Shown here: piece after piece, positions 13,801-28,800 of the stretch
Numbering within the stretch: position 1 is the stretch's first letter
Layout: every line of letters starts with the position of its first letter
Source of the DNA: Trichobilharzia regenti
Taxonomy: Eukaryota > Platyhelminthes > Trematoda > Strigeidida > Schistosomatidae
Assembly: GCA_944472135.2 (NCBI GenBank)
Contig: OX235262.1
Span: 39,359,804-39,423,803, forward strand
Direction: 5' to 3'
DNA: 64,000 nt
Position numbers and translations under genes: made by a program
Notes under the pieces: model-generated
What the model saw: the letters and a program-made list of their open reading frames with translations, nothing else
Database searches by the model: none
What the model was told of the DNA's origin: nothing

Positions 13801-16800
13801 TTCCCAACGCCCTCTGAAACCACGCATAGTATACTAGCCAACAATAAATTCGGAAAAGAGATGAGTTGACCGTGAGGATGGTGGCCCCACTACGTAAAAC
13901 ACTACACTACAACTCATAAAACTTCAAATAGCTCAAGAAAACCTAAGCTCCACTCGGAATGTAAAGTACTGAAAAACAAATATGAAGAAAAATTTAAAAG
14001 CGTTATCATGCCTGTTACCGTAATAACTCACTGTATATTTGTTGCTATACGTCGAACAAATGTTACTAGAATATCTTCACTAGCCAGTAGTCGACGGATA
14101 AGACTTAAACCGGCGTATGTAGCGCGTGTCATCCAGCTGGTGGTCCATTCGGTAGAGGAAATTCAAGATGTCGATGTAAACCAACCTCTAGAAGACCAGT
14201 AACCTAAAATTTAAAAAGATATATATATGTATGTATATACCATTGAAAAATTATGTTATCGTATGTGACACTTGATAATAATAATAACGGCTTTATGCTG
14301 GACAGTGTTTATACAATTTACAGAATTTTCAACGGTATTTATTGCAGGATATTTTTTACTCGTCCAGGATCTACAAATAAAATACAGGTTGACAGTAGAT
14401 CATGTGATACAATGCTGTCTAACCGGGAAGTGAAAACCAATCCCCTTGGGATATTTTTTTCTTCGTCTCATTCAAGAAATGCACGACATCTGGTTGAAAG
14501 GCGATTATAAAAAATTCACGAGTATATTTTGAGATCCAAGGACATAACCCAAGAATAGAAGCCATCTCGTGTATTGAGAAACACTGCCACCCATGAGTAT
14601 GCCTTTTTCTCAAGTTTAGTAGAAACTTGAGAATCGGTAGGTTGCAGACATTTTAAATACTCCCGAGCGTAGAAAATACCATTATTATTATTATTCCCTT
14701 GGGTTCTGTGTGGAACATAGGGGCTTCAACAACACATCTCCACTTTCTTCTACTTTCTGCTGTCCTCTTCATCTGAGTCCACGATTGCCCATAATCTCTC
14801 ATCTCCTCTTCCTCAAACGGTTTCCACCATGTCACCCTAGGCCAACTCCTTACTTCCCATTGGGATTCCACTCTATCTATGGCCTACATTGCGCGCGATG
14901 TCATTCGATGACCATCTCAACATACGCACGACCCATCACCATTTTCTCGTGCATATTTGTTGAGCAATCGACTCTCCTGTTTGGTTTTTTGCCAGAGTTT
15001 CTTGTTGTTAATTATTTCTGGTCATTTGACCAAGGATGGTAACTATTTCGTGACTCGCACTGTAAGTTTCTGACTCCTAGAGAAGAAGTGACTGACTTCA
15101 CATTTGTGTTGAAAATCCGAATCTTGTTCTTTATGCTGAATGAGTGCAGTGTAGAAGATTTACAAAATGGTTTCAGGTTGATGAAGGAGTATTTTGCTTT
15201 GCCGATTCTGACTGGGTTCGATAAGTTCATCCGTTCCAACTGCCTGTGGTTGAAACCGTGCTTCCTAGATAAGTGAAGGCATCCCTCCCGTTGATAGTGA
15301 TTAGTGCGGAAAATACCATCAGAAGTCTTATTTCAATATATTAAAGCAAATTGAAGAAGAGAAATTATACGCAATATAGTAGTGGAAGCTTTTAGTAGCC
15401 TAAATTTTAAACGGACCACTATGAAGAAAGAAAGAGACTGGATATACAAATAACAATTAAGTCATAAAAACATCTACAAAAAAAAAGATCTCCACCAATA
15501 CGACGGTGTGTAATGGACCAAGATTGAAGGTGAGATAAATATTTGAGTAGCTGAACTATGAGACCTTGGTTATATCAGTGGATTATGAATAATAACTGAT
15601 TAGAGAGGAAAGGTGAAGAGTTGAATCCTTTCATCCAGAGACTGAAAGACAAATCCCTAAAACACATCAGTCGCATAACCACTTGTTACACAGTGACAGT
15701 TTATAAAGTGAAGGTAGATGAACTCGAAATGCATTCACCAAAAAGTTTTTCATCGCATATCATGTCATATATTCATTTAGCAATCAGAAATGACACTAGA
15801 CTTGTATCAGATTTATATTGTTAAAAGAGATATTTCATGTATCCAGCTGGGAATCACACTTATTGTGCAAGGACTGAAATAGATACAGAATTATCCCAAC
15901 CCCTTACTCATTGGCTGAAAGCTGAATGGGTTTTTTTAGGCAATGAGCCATATCTTCACGTTAAAATATGAATTGTACAGACTAGGTCACCACTTAAACT
16001 GTAATGAAATGGACCAAGCCGAATTATTATTATTATTATTTTTTTAAAACACAAACTTGGTACGCCATGGGCACCAACAGAATATCCACACAAAATCTCA
16101 TAGTTTGTACGAGGCTGGGACCAGACCGAAACAAGTGGTTGTATTAAGGGACCAACCCCTTATCCCAGAAGCTTTGACTTGGAGTCTGATCCACAAGGCA
16201 GTGGAGCACCGTCAGATACTACGTCCTCATAACAGCCAGTGTCCAAAACAAGTTACATATATTATTAGATCCATTTGGATAATGGAGCTCATATACACCA
16301 TAGGTTTAGAATAAAGGTTTACTAGAGCCTTTAGGTAGACCAGCATGTCCAAAACATCCCATTGTAAACACCAGACGTTTGGATTCATTCTTTCACTTTT
16401 GTGAGGAACACACTAACCGCGTGAAGGCAATGAATAGGACTTATTTGGCAAAGGCTATGAACGCGTGGTCACAAAAGCGGATGTCGACAGGAAAACAGAA
16501 GTCAACCCATCCTCACCCATACACAGACAGTGTTTGGTCACAGGATTTCATCAAGAGCTGACATCGGTTAGAGAACCATCGGAAAACCTGCAGGGAGTAC
16601 TGGACAGTTGTTTCGTCCTAGCTTGGGGCTCCTCATTAGTACGCAGTCAATGGGGTTCGAACCCAGGACCTTTAGGCTACAAGGCGAGCTCGTAGACCAT
16701 TAAACCCAGTGTTTGATTTAAAAGGAAAACAATTTTTAATTTCAGCAAAAATTACAACAAAGATAATATATCACCTTCTAATGTAAAAAAAAATCTCCTT

Positions 16801-19800
16801 AAGACATCACTTTAACAGGCAAACACGAGGAAATCACTTACCATTCGGAATAAAGATGAATCAGTTAAAAGTTGAGTAGCCAAATGATAACCTGGATCAG
16901 TGTATGGCCAACCTGCAGGTAAATGCAACTGACTAATCAATGCTTCTGATGTAGTCGCTGTTGCTGTTGTCGTTTTCATCGTTGTCGAATACATTTGATG
17001 CCCGTGGATATGCTGTTGTTCTTTACCCATTTGAAATAGAATATTCAATAGATAGGATGGCCAGTCAACGGATTGACTAATGATACCACTAGCAGACTGG
17101 TGATTTCCAGCATTCACATCGCCACCAACGCCACTCGAAGCAAATAGTGAATCTAAATTCTCCCCATCTTTTTCACGACTAGTCATCATCAATGTAGTAA
17201 TCACTACTATTGCATTGTTTAGTCGATTCAAAAAGTCATTGACAAGTCCATCAAATAGAACTAGGCAAGAAGCAGCTATATCCCACTATTTCAAAGAAAT
17301 TAAATAATAATAAGCGAAACGAACAATATACAATAAAAATGAAACATAAATACTAAAATCTCCACTTTGAATTCCGTGTTCCTATCTTACTAATGCAAAT
17401 ATATTTAAACCATATGCCGAATGGTTGCAACATAGCACTTTGTACAGAAATCCAGCTGCTCTAGCTGCATATGAAGGACGATAAAAGAGTGATGAAAAAA
17501 CACTCAAAAGAAAGATAATAAGCAGAAATATGATGGAGAAGGATAAGAACATGAAAAAAACAATAGGATTTACTAGATATGGAAGACCAAAAAGAGTGAA
17601 TGCATTTGAGCTAATGGGAATAATTTCCGGCTGCCTCCACCCACTGGTTCTTAACACCCTAAGAAACCCAACTCGGCAGTTTTTACCTCCATGCGTAGTT
17701 GGCTCAAGCTAATTGTCGAAAATTTCCCTGTTTTTGATTGACCACCACTAGATCTTTTCCAACCTGATCCTATGTCAGATAACATTACCCGTCGAGGAAG
17801 AGGATGGCTAGGTATACGTAACACATGTCTTAGCCATCTCAATCGATTCACCACCATAACTTGATCAATTGACTCTCCCTCCTTAATTAACACTCGGCAC
17901 CTAGTCTACTTAACCTACTTATTTATTATTATTATTTCCTTTAATTCCTAGAGGAACATAGGGCTTCAGCTGAGCGTCTCCATTGCCTTCGGTTTTCTGC
18001 CAACTTTTTCACCCCGCTCCAAGTCTGCCCACATGCTTTCATCTCCTCTTCACACGACCCCCTCCAAGTCACCCTTGGACGACCAACTCGCCGCTTCCTT
18101 TTCACCTACCCTACTATACCGCCTAACATAGGAGACAGAACGCAGACATTAATAAAATCAAAGACAGCTAGTGTTTGCATGTCTTCCACTTTCAATGGCC
18201 TTATCTTACTCACGGACATAAAGTAGGACGGAGTGAACTGTTGAGCAGTACACACAGCCTTTGATCACCAGCTAGATATCACGTCTATTCCAGAAGTGAC
18301 GAAAAACGGGTAAATTCTACATAAGACTCGTGTCGGTGCTGAGATTTCGTCAGTAATTAGTCAACCCGTTGAGGCTGATGCAAATTCCCAAATAAGTGAA
18401 GTGGTCAAGGTGCCCTACTACTTCACTCCCTATTTCTAAGCTAGGAGTCAACGTAGTCCAGTCCTGTAGCATCATCTCACATTCGAAAGGCGCGAAATGC
18501 ATGCCAAACATTCGAAGGTTGCTTTCTGATGAAGGTGTTCGGAAGGCTTTGCATTATATCAGCGTCTTCACTTATTGGGACTATATCATTCACATATTCT
18601 AAGTCAACAAGACTATACCCTGGTAACAATTCAATCCCTAAGTTACTAAGCTTAGGGCAAAATGCATTAGTACATCTATGATGAAACTAAACACAAAAGG
18701 GGACAGAATCTGTCGTAAAGATGAATATATGATTAGTACACAGTCTCCCTGTCTAAAGCCTGCTTGATTTTCTTGCATTTATTTCTCCCGCATGCGAAAA
18801 AATGAATAGATGCTCAGCAAAACTAATTATTGTAGACAACATCCCACAATGATGCGCATACAAAAGGATTCCACAACGTTGGCAGTCAGGAAATAAAAAC
18901 CATCCAAATACTTATATAAACGCACAGGACTTCTATGTAAGTCCATCAGTGAGTGACGTAACACTATAACAAACTAACTGATTTTTAACAATCAGAGAAC
19001 AGGGAAGATAACTACTTTAAGGCACTTTATTGACATTGTTTGTAATCAAGCCGTAAACGTGTTTTTTGATTGTGGCTGAAATAGCAGTGAAATGTGGGAT
19101 GCGCATTCCGCCCCACCAGGGACCCGTCATCTGGATATACCTGCATCTGTAGTAAGTGATTGTGTAGAGACTTGAGGCTCGAACTCAGCAGCGATGGTTT
19201 CAAAAATACTATCAAAAAATGGCAAGGTGGACGTGTTTAAATCCATTTTGCTAATTATAATCCAAGTTCATGAGAAAGTGCTAAAATGCAATACAAGTTT
19301 GAATTAGGTACACATTACGAATCGAACCACTCCCTTCCATGAAAAGCACGGTTAGCAGAAGATTTGATTCGAAAGAAAGAGTTGAAAGTGGTCAGACCAA
19401 AACATTTTGGCCTGAACCCTGATATTTGTGAGCGGGTTTAGTTTATAGAGCAGAACTTTGTACAAAAGTGCATCAGTTCAAGTTTTCATACAGAAAAAGG
19501 AAAATGTTCATAAGACCTATAATGAACGGAAATGTAAGACAGAAAGAATAGTTTCATCGACAAACACGAGCGTCTAGTAGATCCCGTAGATCACGAAGAG
19601 TGAATTAATCTAAACCATCGACCACGATCTTGAGCAATGATGTTAGTATTCTAAAGAGACAAATTCTTAGAATCTCGAAGACCCCAATCTGGTCGTCTGA
19701 ACCTCTTAAAGTGGATGCCCCACAGCTACTGTCAAGGACTTCAAGAACTGACGCCAGGTTTTGATTTGATAACCTCTAACTGTTTTTCAACCTAATCCTA

Positions 19801-22800
19801 AGTCAGTTAACATCTGTAGACAAGGAAGGTGATGATGATCCAGTATGCTTAACATGTGTCCTAATTATCTCGATCGATTTAACTGGAAAACCGCAAAAAC
19901 ATCTTGATTCTAATAACTCAATTTAGTGGCCTAAAATAATTCACAACAGTGTAGCCGCATTCGCGCTTCATTAGATTATTCCTTTTAACACACAACACTG
20001 ACCACTATGGCATTATGTTATTTCTGTTTTTTTCCATTTTATCGCTTTTCCTAAATGCAGCACAGTGGAATGATGCAAACTTCCTCTTTGATTTGTTCAT
20101 CATCACCTGAACTAGGAAAAACACAAAGGCCTATTTAAATATCTAAGTCCCTAATAATTCCAAGTTACCTGAAGCACGAGAAATTACCTAGATAACAGTT
20201 ATGCACCTATGATTCTACCTGATTTTAAAACTAGCCTAGAACAAGCTAAAACCAGATATTACCAATCTGGACACATTTAAACCATCGAGTTTTTTTGTTC
20301 CTTTACGTTCCGAGTGGAACATAGAGCTTCAGGCTAGTGGTATTTATTTTTACAGGATGGGATTGCTAACCTTATGCCAAACCTTCCCTCTTTACCCGTC
20401 TTATTACTGGCTTATCAAGTTAAAGGAGTGTGTCGGCCGGGAATCGAACCCCGAGCCACATCGGTGATTGGCGAGCATCTTACTGCTGTGCCACAGGTGG
20501 AGACAGAATACTTTACCATAATGCAATTGGACAACTAAAGAGCACGAACTTACGCGACCAATTAAATTAGTTATTTATTGGCTATACTTTCTCCAAGGTA
20601 CGTAATACTTGATATTCAGAAAAGTGGCCCTTATTGCCTTCGTGTATCAAACTCTAATCACAGCATTATTATTATCATTCATATTGGTCATCTATTAACC
20701 TATATGGAATTTTAACATCGTTATCGAATGCAAACATCTCACTAATTGTTATTGTTTATGTCCATAATGCAGATTTATTTTAAAACGTTAATGCAAAACA
20801 AATTTAATCATTTGTGTGGTCTAGTTTTATCGGAACTCTCATAAGAAAAAAAATAAGATAGACTACAAACCTTCAGGACTTCAGGTGAACACAGATAAAA
20901 CAGAGGTGATGAAGATTCCTGGACAACACCAACAGCAACAACAACAGATAACAATCAGCCAGCATAGATGGGAGGAGCCTGAAAGAAACAACCTCCTTTA
21001 CCTACCCACCGAGCTGGGAAGCATCGTTTCAACTACAGGAGGACCGAACTGACGAGGATATCAAAGCCAGAATCGGAAAAGCAAGACAAGCTTTCATTAC
21101 TCTTAATTCTGTGTGAGGGTCGACAGCACTCAGCATCAAAAATAAGATCCGGATTTTCAACTCCAACATGAAGTCAGTGCTACTATATGGATCACAGACT
21201 TGCACTGCGCGTCATAAAGAGCATCTCAAACGAACTTCAGACCTTCATTAACAGTTGTCTTCGATCAATACTCAAGATCAGATGGCCAGAAAAGACCAGC
21301 AACAGGCTGTGATCTCTGGGAGCGAACCAACCAGGAACCGATTGTGAAACAAATAGGCAGGAAGAAATGGAGATGGATTGGCCATACGCTGAGGAAACCA
21401 TCAAGTGACACCACTAGACAAGCCATTGCTCGAGTGGAACCCGAAAGGGAAGCGGAGAGTTGGTCGTCCAAGGGTGACTTGGAGGAGGTCATGTGAAGAG
21501 GAGATGAAAGCATGTGGGCAGACTTGGAGCAGGGTGAAAAAGCTGACAGAAAACCGAACGCAATGGAGACGCTCAGCTGAAGCCCTATGTTCCTCTAGGA
21601 ACTAAAGGATATAATATTACATGATGCAAACTGATATGTATCCACATTTTTTAACCTTTTTAAAGACAAACCTATACAAGCTATCCGTAGTCTTTAAGGC
21701 AGGTGGTGGGGTGGGACTTTGTCGTTATTTAATTCCGAAACAATTTAAATTTTCCGAAGCAAAATCTCAAAGCTAATCGTATCAGATATGCATTCTCAAA
21801 AAAAAAAAACAGTAGCAACAAAAAGCGGAAATCAATTATCCTTTAAGAAAACAATAACTTACACGTTCCATTGGATTACGATAGGCTCGCATAGTATGCC
21901 GTAAAAATATTGTATTTGTTATGAAAGAAGTTATTGAAACAAAAGGATTAACTTGAATCATATTTCCATCATAAGCAGTAATCATAGTATCTTTAGCATC
22001 AGTAGATTTTAAGACATTACTACTAACTATAGGATAGTTAATCAATTTTGGTAGGATAACTGTCATCAGTGAAAGAAAAGCATTTGTTAGTGGATATTCT
22101 TCAGCTCGTGGTTCGACTTCATCCATATCAGTCTGGTAAAGATACAAAAACAAAAAAAACAATAAGAAGAAGGAGGCAGAAATCAGTTATTCAATGAAAA
22201 GTTAATATGGGGAGAAAACAATAAAAAGGGAATATCCTATCATGGAGTTGTGGATTACTGGCGCCAGTGCTCAACTTCTGACCACAGTGTGTTCGAACTT
22301 CATTCCACCTACCAGACAGTTTCATTAACTCACACATATAAGGTGTGGGGTTCATTGCTAACTTGATGGTTGTTTGAACCCAGGTATCGGGAAAAGGTGT
22401 ATCATTTATCATATAATATGAGCCAAGCTTATTATGTGTAGGCTGAAGTAGATGAGGTAGGACTCGAACCCTAGACCTAGTGGGGCGTCTGCACTAATTG
22501 GATGTAAATGTAAGTGATTATGAAGTGAGTGCTCACGAATATCTTGCTGGAAAGTTTAAATTTAAAGGTGAATATGTGGTTCATAATTTTAATTTTAATT
22601 TGGTTATTTGAAGAGCAATCGCTCTACAGCATTGGATAGTTGACATCGAATATGGAACAATATTCTGTCATAGGATTGAATTTTCGCTTTTATACGATCA
22701 TATAGGATGCTTGATTCGCTCTCTTTCATATCCACATACCCCTGTGAAGTATTTAGATTTCATTCACTTCAACTTTTTTGTGTTTGGTGTCTTTATTTTT

Positions 22801-25800
22801 TAGATAAAAGCAAATACCTTCATGTGTTAGTTTCCAGGGATTTCATTGATTTCAAGTTTGGCTGTCTTCAGTTAGAGTATCATTGAGAAACAGGGGAGTA
22901 CTGCACAACTGCTTCGTCCTACATTGAGAATCTTCGTCAGTACGCACCTATATAACCCGATAAGAGATGGAGCACAGGACTTTCAAGTCATGAGGGGCTT
23001 AGACAGAATGGAATGACCCATTAATTTTAACTTCTGCCAATTCATGATTTGGACTCTGTGGCTGAATGGTCAACGAACTCGCTTCGTATCCTTAAATTTC
23101 TGGGTTCAACCTCTCCCCACCATAGATATGTACCACTCAACAATCCCAAACTAGGACGAAACAGCTGTCCAGTACTGCCTAGTTCTTAGTGGCTTTTATA
23201 CTCAAACCTGAAAAAGGAAATATACTTCTCAAAGGGAGTATCAAGAAGGAGAAAGAGATTGACTCTCATGAACGATACAAGAGTATGCTTGTCGTGCATG
23301 GATATGATCGTGTATTTTGATGTGGTTTTGTTCTCTGAGCTGGATGGTTAGTTTGCGAAGCTTTCATCACTTTACTGGGTGACATCTTCAGCGCATACTT
23401 CAATTTGAAGTCAAATTGAAGTATGCGCTGAAGATGTCACCCAGTAAAGTGATGAAAGCTTCGCAAACTAACCATCCAGCTCAGAGAACAAAACCACATC
23501 AAAATCATCCACCTGAGCTACAAATCTTCTCTATCATATGATCGTGTATAATTACAAAGTAAACGCTAATTATTGAAATGCAACTCATTAAATCAACTGT
23601 GAGAAGATGAACTGAATAGTTACAGGATTTCATCATGAGCTGACACTGGTTCGAGAACCATTGGAGAACCTGGGAGTACTGAACAGCTGTTACGTCCCCG
23701 TTTTGGACTCTTCATCAGTACGCATCGACCAGGGTTCGAACCCAGGACCTCGTAAACCATTAAGCCACTGGGACCCGAGAGCGAGAAGTCGTGACCAGTA
23801 AGGTGCAGTAGGTCGGGTGTGAGGACAAATACTCGCCGGAGACATTGGTTAGCGGTTGCGCGATACCCTGAATTGGCAGAAGTTAGAATTCATGGCTCAT
23901 TGGATCAGGTCCCAGTGGCTTAATGGTCTACGAGCTCGCCTTGTAATCAGAAGGTCCCGGGTTCGAACCCCGGTGGGTGCGTACAGCTGAATAGTCCCAA
24001 ACGAGGACGAAAAAACTGTCCAGTACTCCCAGGTTTTCCAATGGTTCTCTAACTAATGTCAGCTCATGATGAAATCCTGTAACCATTCAACCAAATCCCT
24101 ACAAACTAATACTTGAATATGAACTGAATAGTTGGAGACCCATATAATTCGATTATGAAATGGGGTGAATATTCAGATGAGCTGGGAATTCAGTATTACG
24201 CTGGATCTAATTTTCTTCCTTAATCTATTTCGCCACACTAAACTCCCTATAAATAGATACACATGGATATAGTGGAGTTTAACAACGTGTTATGTTACAC
24301 GGACAACTAAACAAAATTTGTATCTGTTACAAATAAACACCTGGGGTTACATAACAAGGAAAAGATGAGAAAATATTGTAAATCAATTATGTTTGGACCT
24401 GTGTATGCAAGAGAACAACCGACACACACACGCACGCGTGAGCACACTACCAAGAGTTTGATGCATGGAATTAGTATTCATAGTTCTGCATAACTTACAT
24501 TACAAATTAAAATATATACTTACATTCAAACCGTGAACAGATGATTGAGGCTGACCGATAGCACGTTGTAAGTTAAAAGGTAAAAGCTGGAGAAAAATAT
24601 GTATAAACATTCCTCAAATGTGTTAGTAAAGACGAAAATAATAAACTATGAGAAAAAAACAAATAATAAAAACAAATAGAATACAGTTCCACAAGCATTT
24701 TAACAACTGATTACCCGGCATCCACAAGTATGCATAAAAATCCTCCAAAATAAACTATTATCTCGTCTACTTTACTAACTGATCGATCTTAAGCCCTTGA
24801 AAATAGGGAAGATGGGGAGTGTGGATAAAAACCTAACCACGTTAAAATCCCACACACGCACACACACCTTTGGATACGGAAACTTCAGAGCACATAAAAA
24901 AGACTGAACGTTTTCTTCGATGAAATCGCGTAACGACTAGCTGACTGACTGACTGAAATTCAACATAGAACTCTGCACAAAAGTACACTAGCTCGTGTTG
25001 TCACACTCCATGCACCACACAAAGGAAGACGGAAAAGATAAGAGAATTAAAAGAACGATAATTAGCACAAATGTGAAGGGGAAGGATGCGAACATGGAAA
25101 AAATAGGGTTTTAGTGGATATAGGAAATCACGAAGAGTGAATGCATCTGTGCCATTGAAAACGATTTAGGGACAGACACATCAGCAATTGTCTCCACGTA
25201 TTGGTTCTTAGGATCTTGAGGACCCCGATCCACGTGACCATCTGCACATCCCTACTTGGTTCAAACTGTCAAATATTTCATGAACCGATTCGCAGTTTTG
25301 GTTTGACCACCGCTAGCTCTATTCCGACCTGCTCCTATGTCAACTAACATTATTTCTCGAGGAAAGCGATGGACTGCTTACATTTTTTAATCTGAAGACG
25401 GATAATTCCGGTTGGTAAAAGCCATCTTGAAACGAGTCAGCCAGTATGTCTTCTTACAATGAAAGTAAGTATAAGGTTATGGTGTGTCCACATTATGTTT
25501 AAGGCTGGTTAGGCTGATCAGAATTCAGAAGAATTAAGAAGATATGCAATAGAAGTGTTATGAATATATGAGAGCAGATGGAATAGAATTTAAGCTATGA
25601 TAGGGAAAACAAGACAGGCATTCATTATTCTAATATAAGTGGAGGCATTCACAACAGTTAGTAAAATGAATAATAAGCAAATTTGAAACATTAATGTCAA
25701 GTTAGTACTTTTCTGTATGATTTATATGCTTGGCGTGCACGTCACAGCAAACATTTTCAACAGCCTTTAGAAATTTCCACTAACAGTCCTCCCCCCATCT

Positions 25801-28800
25801 TTTGGTACTGATGATCGAATGACCGGAAAGTATAAGCAACCAGCCAAGAATCTATTGCTCGACAAATATGGATTGGAAAAACGCTAGGCAAACATTGAGG
25901 TGACATCACACGCTAGACCCACAATCGAAACCCGAATGAAAAGCGATGGGTCTGAGGATAACATGGAGAAGACCGTGTGAATGTGGAATGAAATCTTGTG
26001 GGTAATCGTGGAGCCAGCTGGAAATGATGCCAGAGATCCTAAAGAAATGGAGATGTGGAACCAAAGCCCTAACATGGCACTCAGGACCTAAGGAATAAAA
26101 AGTGATAGTAATCTATAGAACAATGGATTTTAATCTGCATAGTAGACATTTTCACTTCTTTGATTATGCCAAACAATACATCAAAACAGAATAGTAGTGA
26201 TTACACAAATCTGTAAAGATTGCAGATATACCTCATTGATGACAAGTACAAAGGTTTGTATTGATAAACACAGTGAGTTATATGCGGTTATAATATCACC
26301 TTACACAATTATGTGGCAATAAGATTTTTTAAAACAAGAAACATAGGTGTGTATCGTTGAGAAATTCCAAACTAGAAGGAGACACCTAATGCAGTATTCA
26401 TTGGTTGTTTCAACGGTTTTCTAACTGATGTCTATTCGTGACGAAATCTACCACCTTGAGAATAATATTATTCGCAATCAGTCCCTGAAACAGCTCTTTC
26501 ACGCTCTAGGCTATAAGCCACATTTATTGCATTAGGGCTGATGATACCACACAAGTTGCCCGGGCTTAAGGAGGCAGAGTGAGATTCGAACTCGAGACAC
26601 AGTGTCTGGAAGTTGAGAGCTTAAGGCGATGAGTCACGCCTTGAGAATAAAATGAACTGACATCTTTTGATATGTGAAAAATCATTGGCTGTCTTGACCT
26701 CTATTCGCCTTTGGTACCAACTAAGAAATTATCATGATAATACAAAATAATGGACACCAGGAAATTCTCAAGGTATGGAATAACCCGTTGGTTAGTTAAT
26801 ATATAATGCTGCTAATTATTTCAATGACAAATAATTTTTTCCCCTTAAATGGATAAACTCACCTCTGCACTGACAAAATATTGCCATAATAATGGAATAT
26901 TTTGTTGACTTTTACACAATTCAGTAAGTAGGTATAAAACATCCGCTTTTAAATCTAATGAAACCGAACAAGTAAGAAAGCCCATGCATACAGGTAGCAA
27001 TTGCCATTGAGGATTAGAGATGAATGCTGAACGGGCAACTGGATCCTAAGAAAGAAAACATACGAAAAAGAAGTAAAGCAGTTGAACAACTTTATTCAAA
27101 TAGAAGTATATATCAACATGATTGACTGTCGGTTAGACAACACAGAATATTGCACAAAATAACATCACTTCAGGGATTTCGTAGACCACAGATCAGACAG
27201 TCGACACCTCTTTATCACTTGACCCATACCAACAGTTAAAAAAAATCATTTATGGGTGATATATTTCGGTTTGACCAGCCATACAATCTTCCCTAACTAA
27301 TTTGAATTAGGTCAAATTAGCAGTGACTTGTCACGTCTCACAACCAATTCGATCAATGGAGCTTTACAACACTTCATTGACTGACTCTACCTATTTATCT
27401 AAAGTCCTGACTAACATGATGGCTACTTACCATTTTGCTGCATTTAGCTCACGTAATTATAAATGAAGTCATGAATAGCCTCTTATCTTTGCATTTATTT
27501 TAACTTATAGTAGTCATGTTTAGCTGTTGTGAAGAAGAAGGACAAAAGGAACTGCTACACAGTGCATACACTTTGGTGCATTGTCTGATATAGAACCTGA
27601 GTAAAAATAGGAGTTAGAGTATACTAGGGCTTAGATTATGTTGACAACCACTGTACGAAAGTAGATAGAACTTCAGAAATAAGTAAAGAGATGAACACAT
27701 TTAGCCATGTCATTTCCAACTTTTAAACTAGAAGTCGATGCAGACTAGTTATGCGGCACTATCTTACATGTGATAGAGGCGAATAACATGCCAAACATAA
27801 CCAGATTTTTGTTCAGGTTGCTCAGAAAATGCTGTATTTTGTCAGCCTACATCTGTTTACCTTAGACCTAATTCGTGAGACATCTCAGTTAACCAGACTA
27901 TAACATCCATCAGTATATCTACAATGAATTAATTAAGAACTGTGACATTACGCATCCAGGAACGACACCAGTAAGTGTTCTACCCTTTGAAAACAACTCT
28001 TCTCGAATGGCTCCATGATTTACCGTACAGCGTTCTGATTGATAGAACACACTTCTTTGATACACTTTTCACAGACAGATATTGTCACACCACCTCTTGA
28101 CCGACTTTAACCGACCACTTAAGTCGAATCCCACCCCCAAGCCGAGAAATATGCAAAGTACCATACACCGAAAAGTATGCGTATTTCACAGACTATTCAA
28201 GAGTCAGAATTTGATCATCGTCCATGCAATTTTACATCAATACAGAGAGTATGAAATATTTTCAATTTAACTGGTCACACTCCAGAACAGTAGGCAAGAA
28301 GGTGAAAAGATATTTAGTGATATTACGATAAACCCAATATGAGTGGAGTGAAGGTGAGGCATCCAAAAGTTGGATCATAACAAATCACTAACAGCCTCCA
28401 ATTATTTATTTCTGAAGTGTTGAGAACCTTAGGAAGACAAACGTAAAATTCTCGAACCCATTTAAATTAATAATCAGTACCTTTCTAGATTCGTACTGCT
28501 AAGTTTGGGTATAGAATGATTGTTTTGAGATTTTATCGACGTCATGAGTGGTGTTCACAAAAAAGTAGAAAGGAGAATGTGAATGTTCCGTGATTATAAC
28601 CGGACTTATGAACATTCAGATCTACCTGGGGAAGTTGGAAGATCCTGATTTCAAACCTATGGTAAATACGATCTCCAGATATCGATAGGGTTGCATGGTG
28701 TACGAACTAGTTTCGATCACCAGCGACCATTGTAAGGTGACTTCTGACGCTGCTCCGCTACCTTGTGCATCAGACTTCAAGTCAAAGGTCCGTGGAGTAG

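Noticed and set aside
14129..14203. A mini-intron or alternative acceptor explaining the frame change in exon 13
   Set aside because: The only internal AG (CCACCAG) gives a frame with an early stop from the exon 12 phase, and the discarded part matches human NUP205 well.
23908..23981. A functional tRNA gene
   Set aside because: Boxes A and B are good, but the flanks do not form a full acceptor stem, and the same head recurs in every copy of the SINE followed by a hammerhead.
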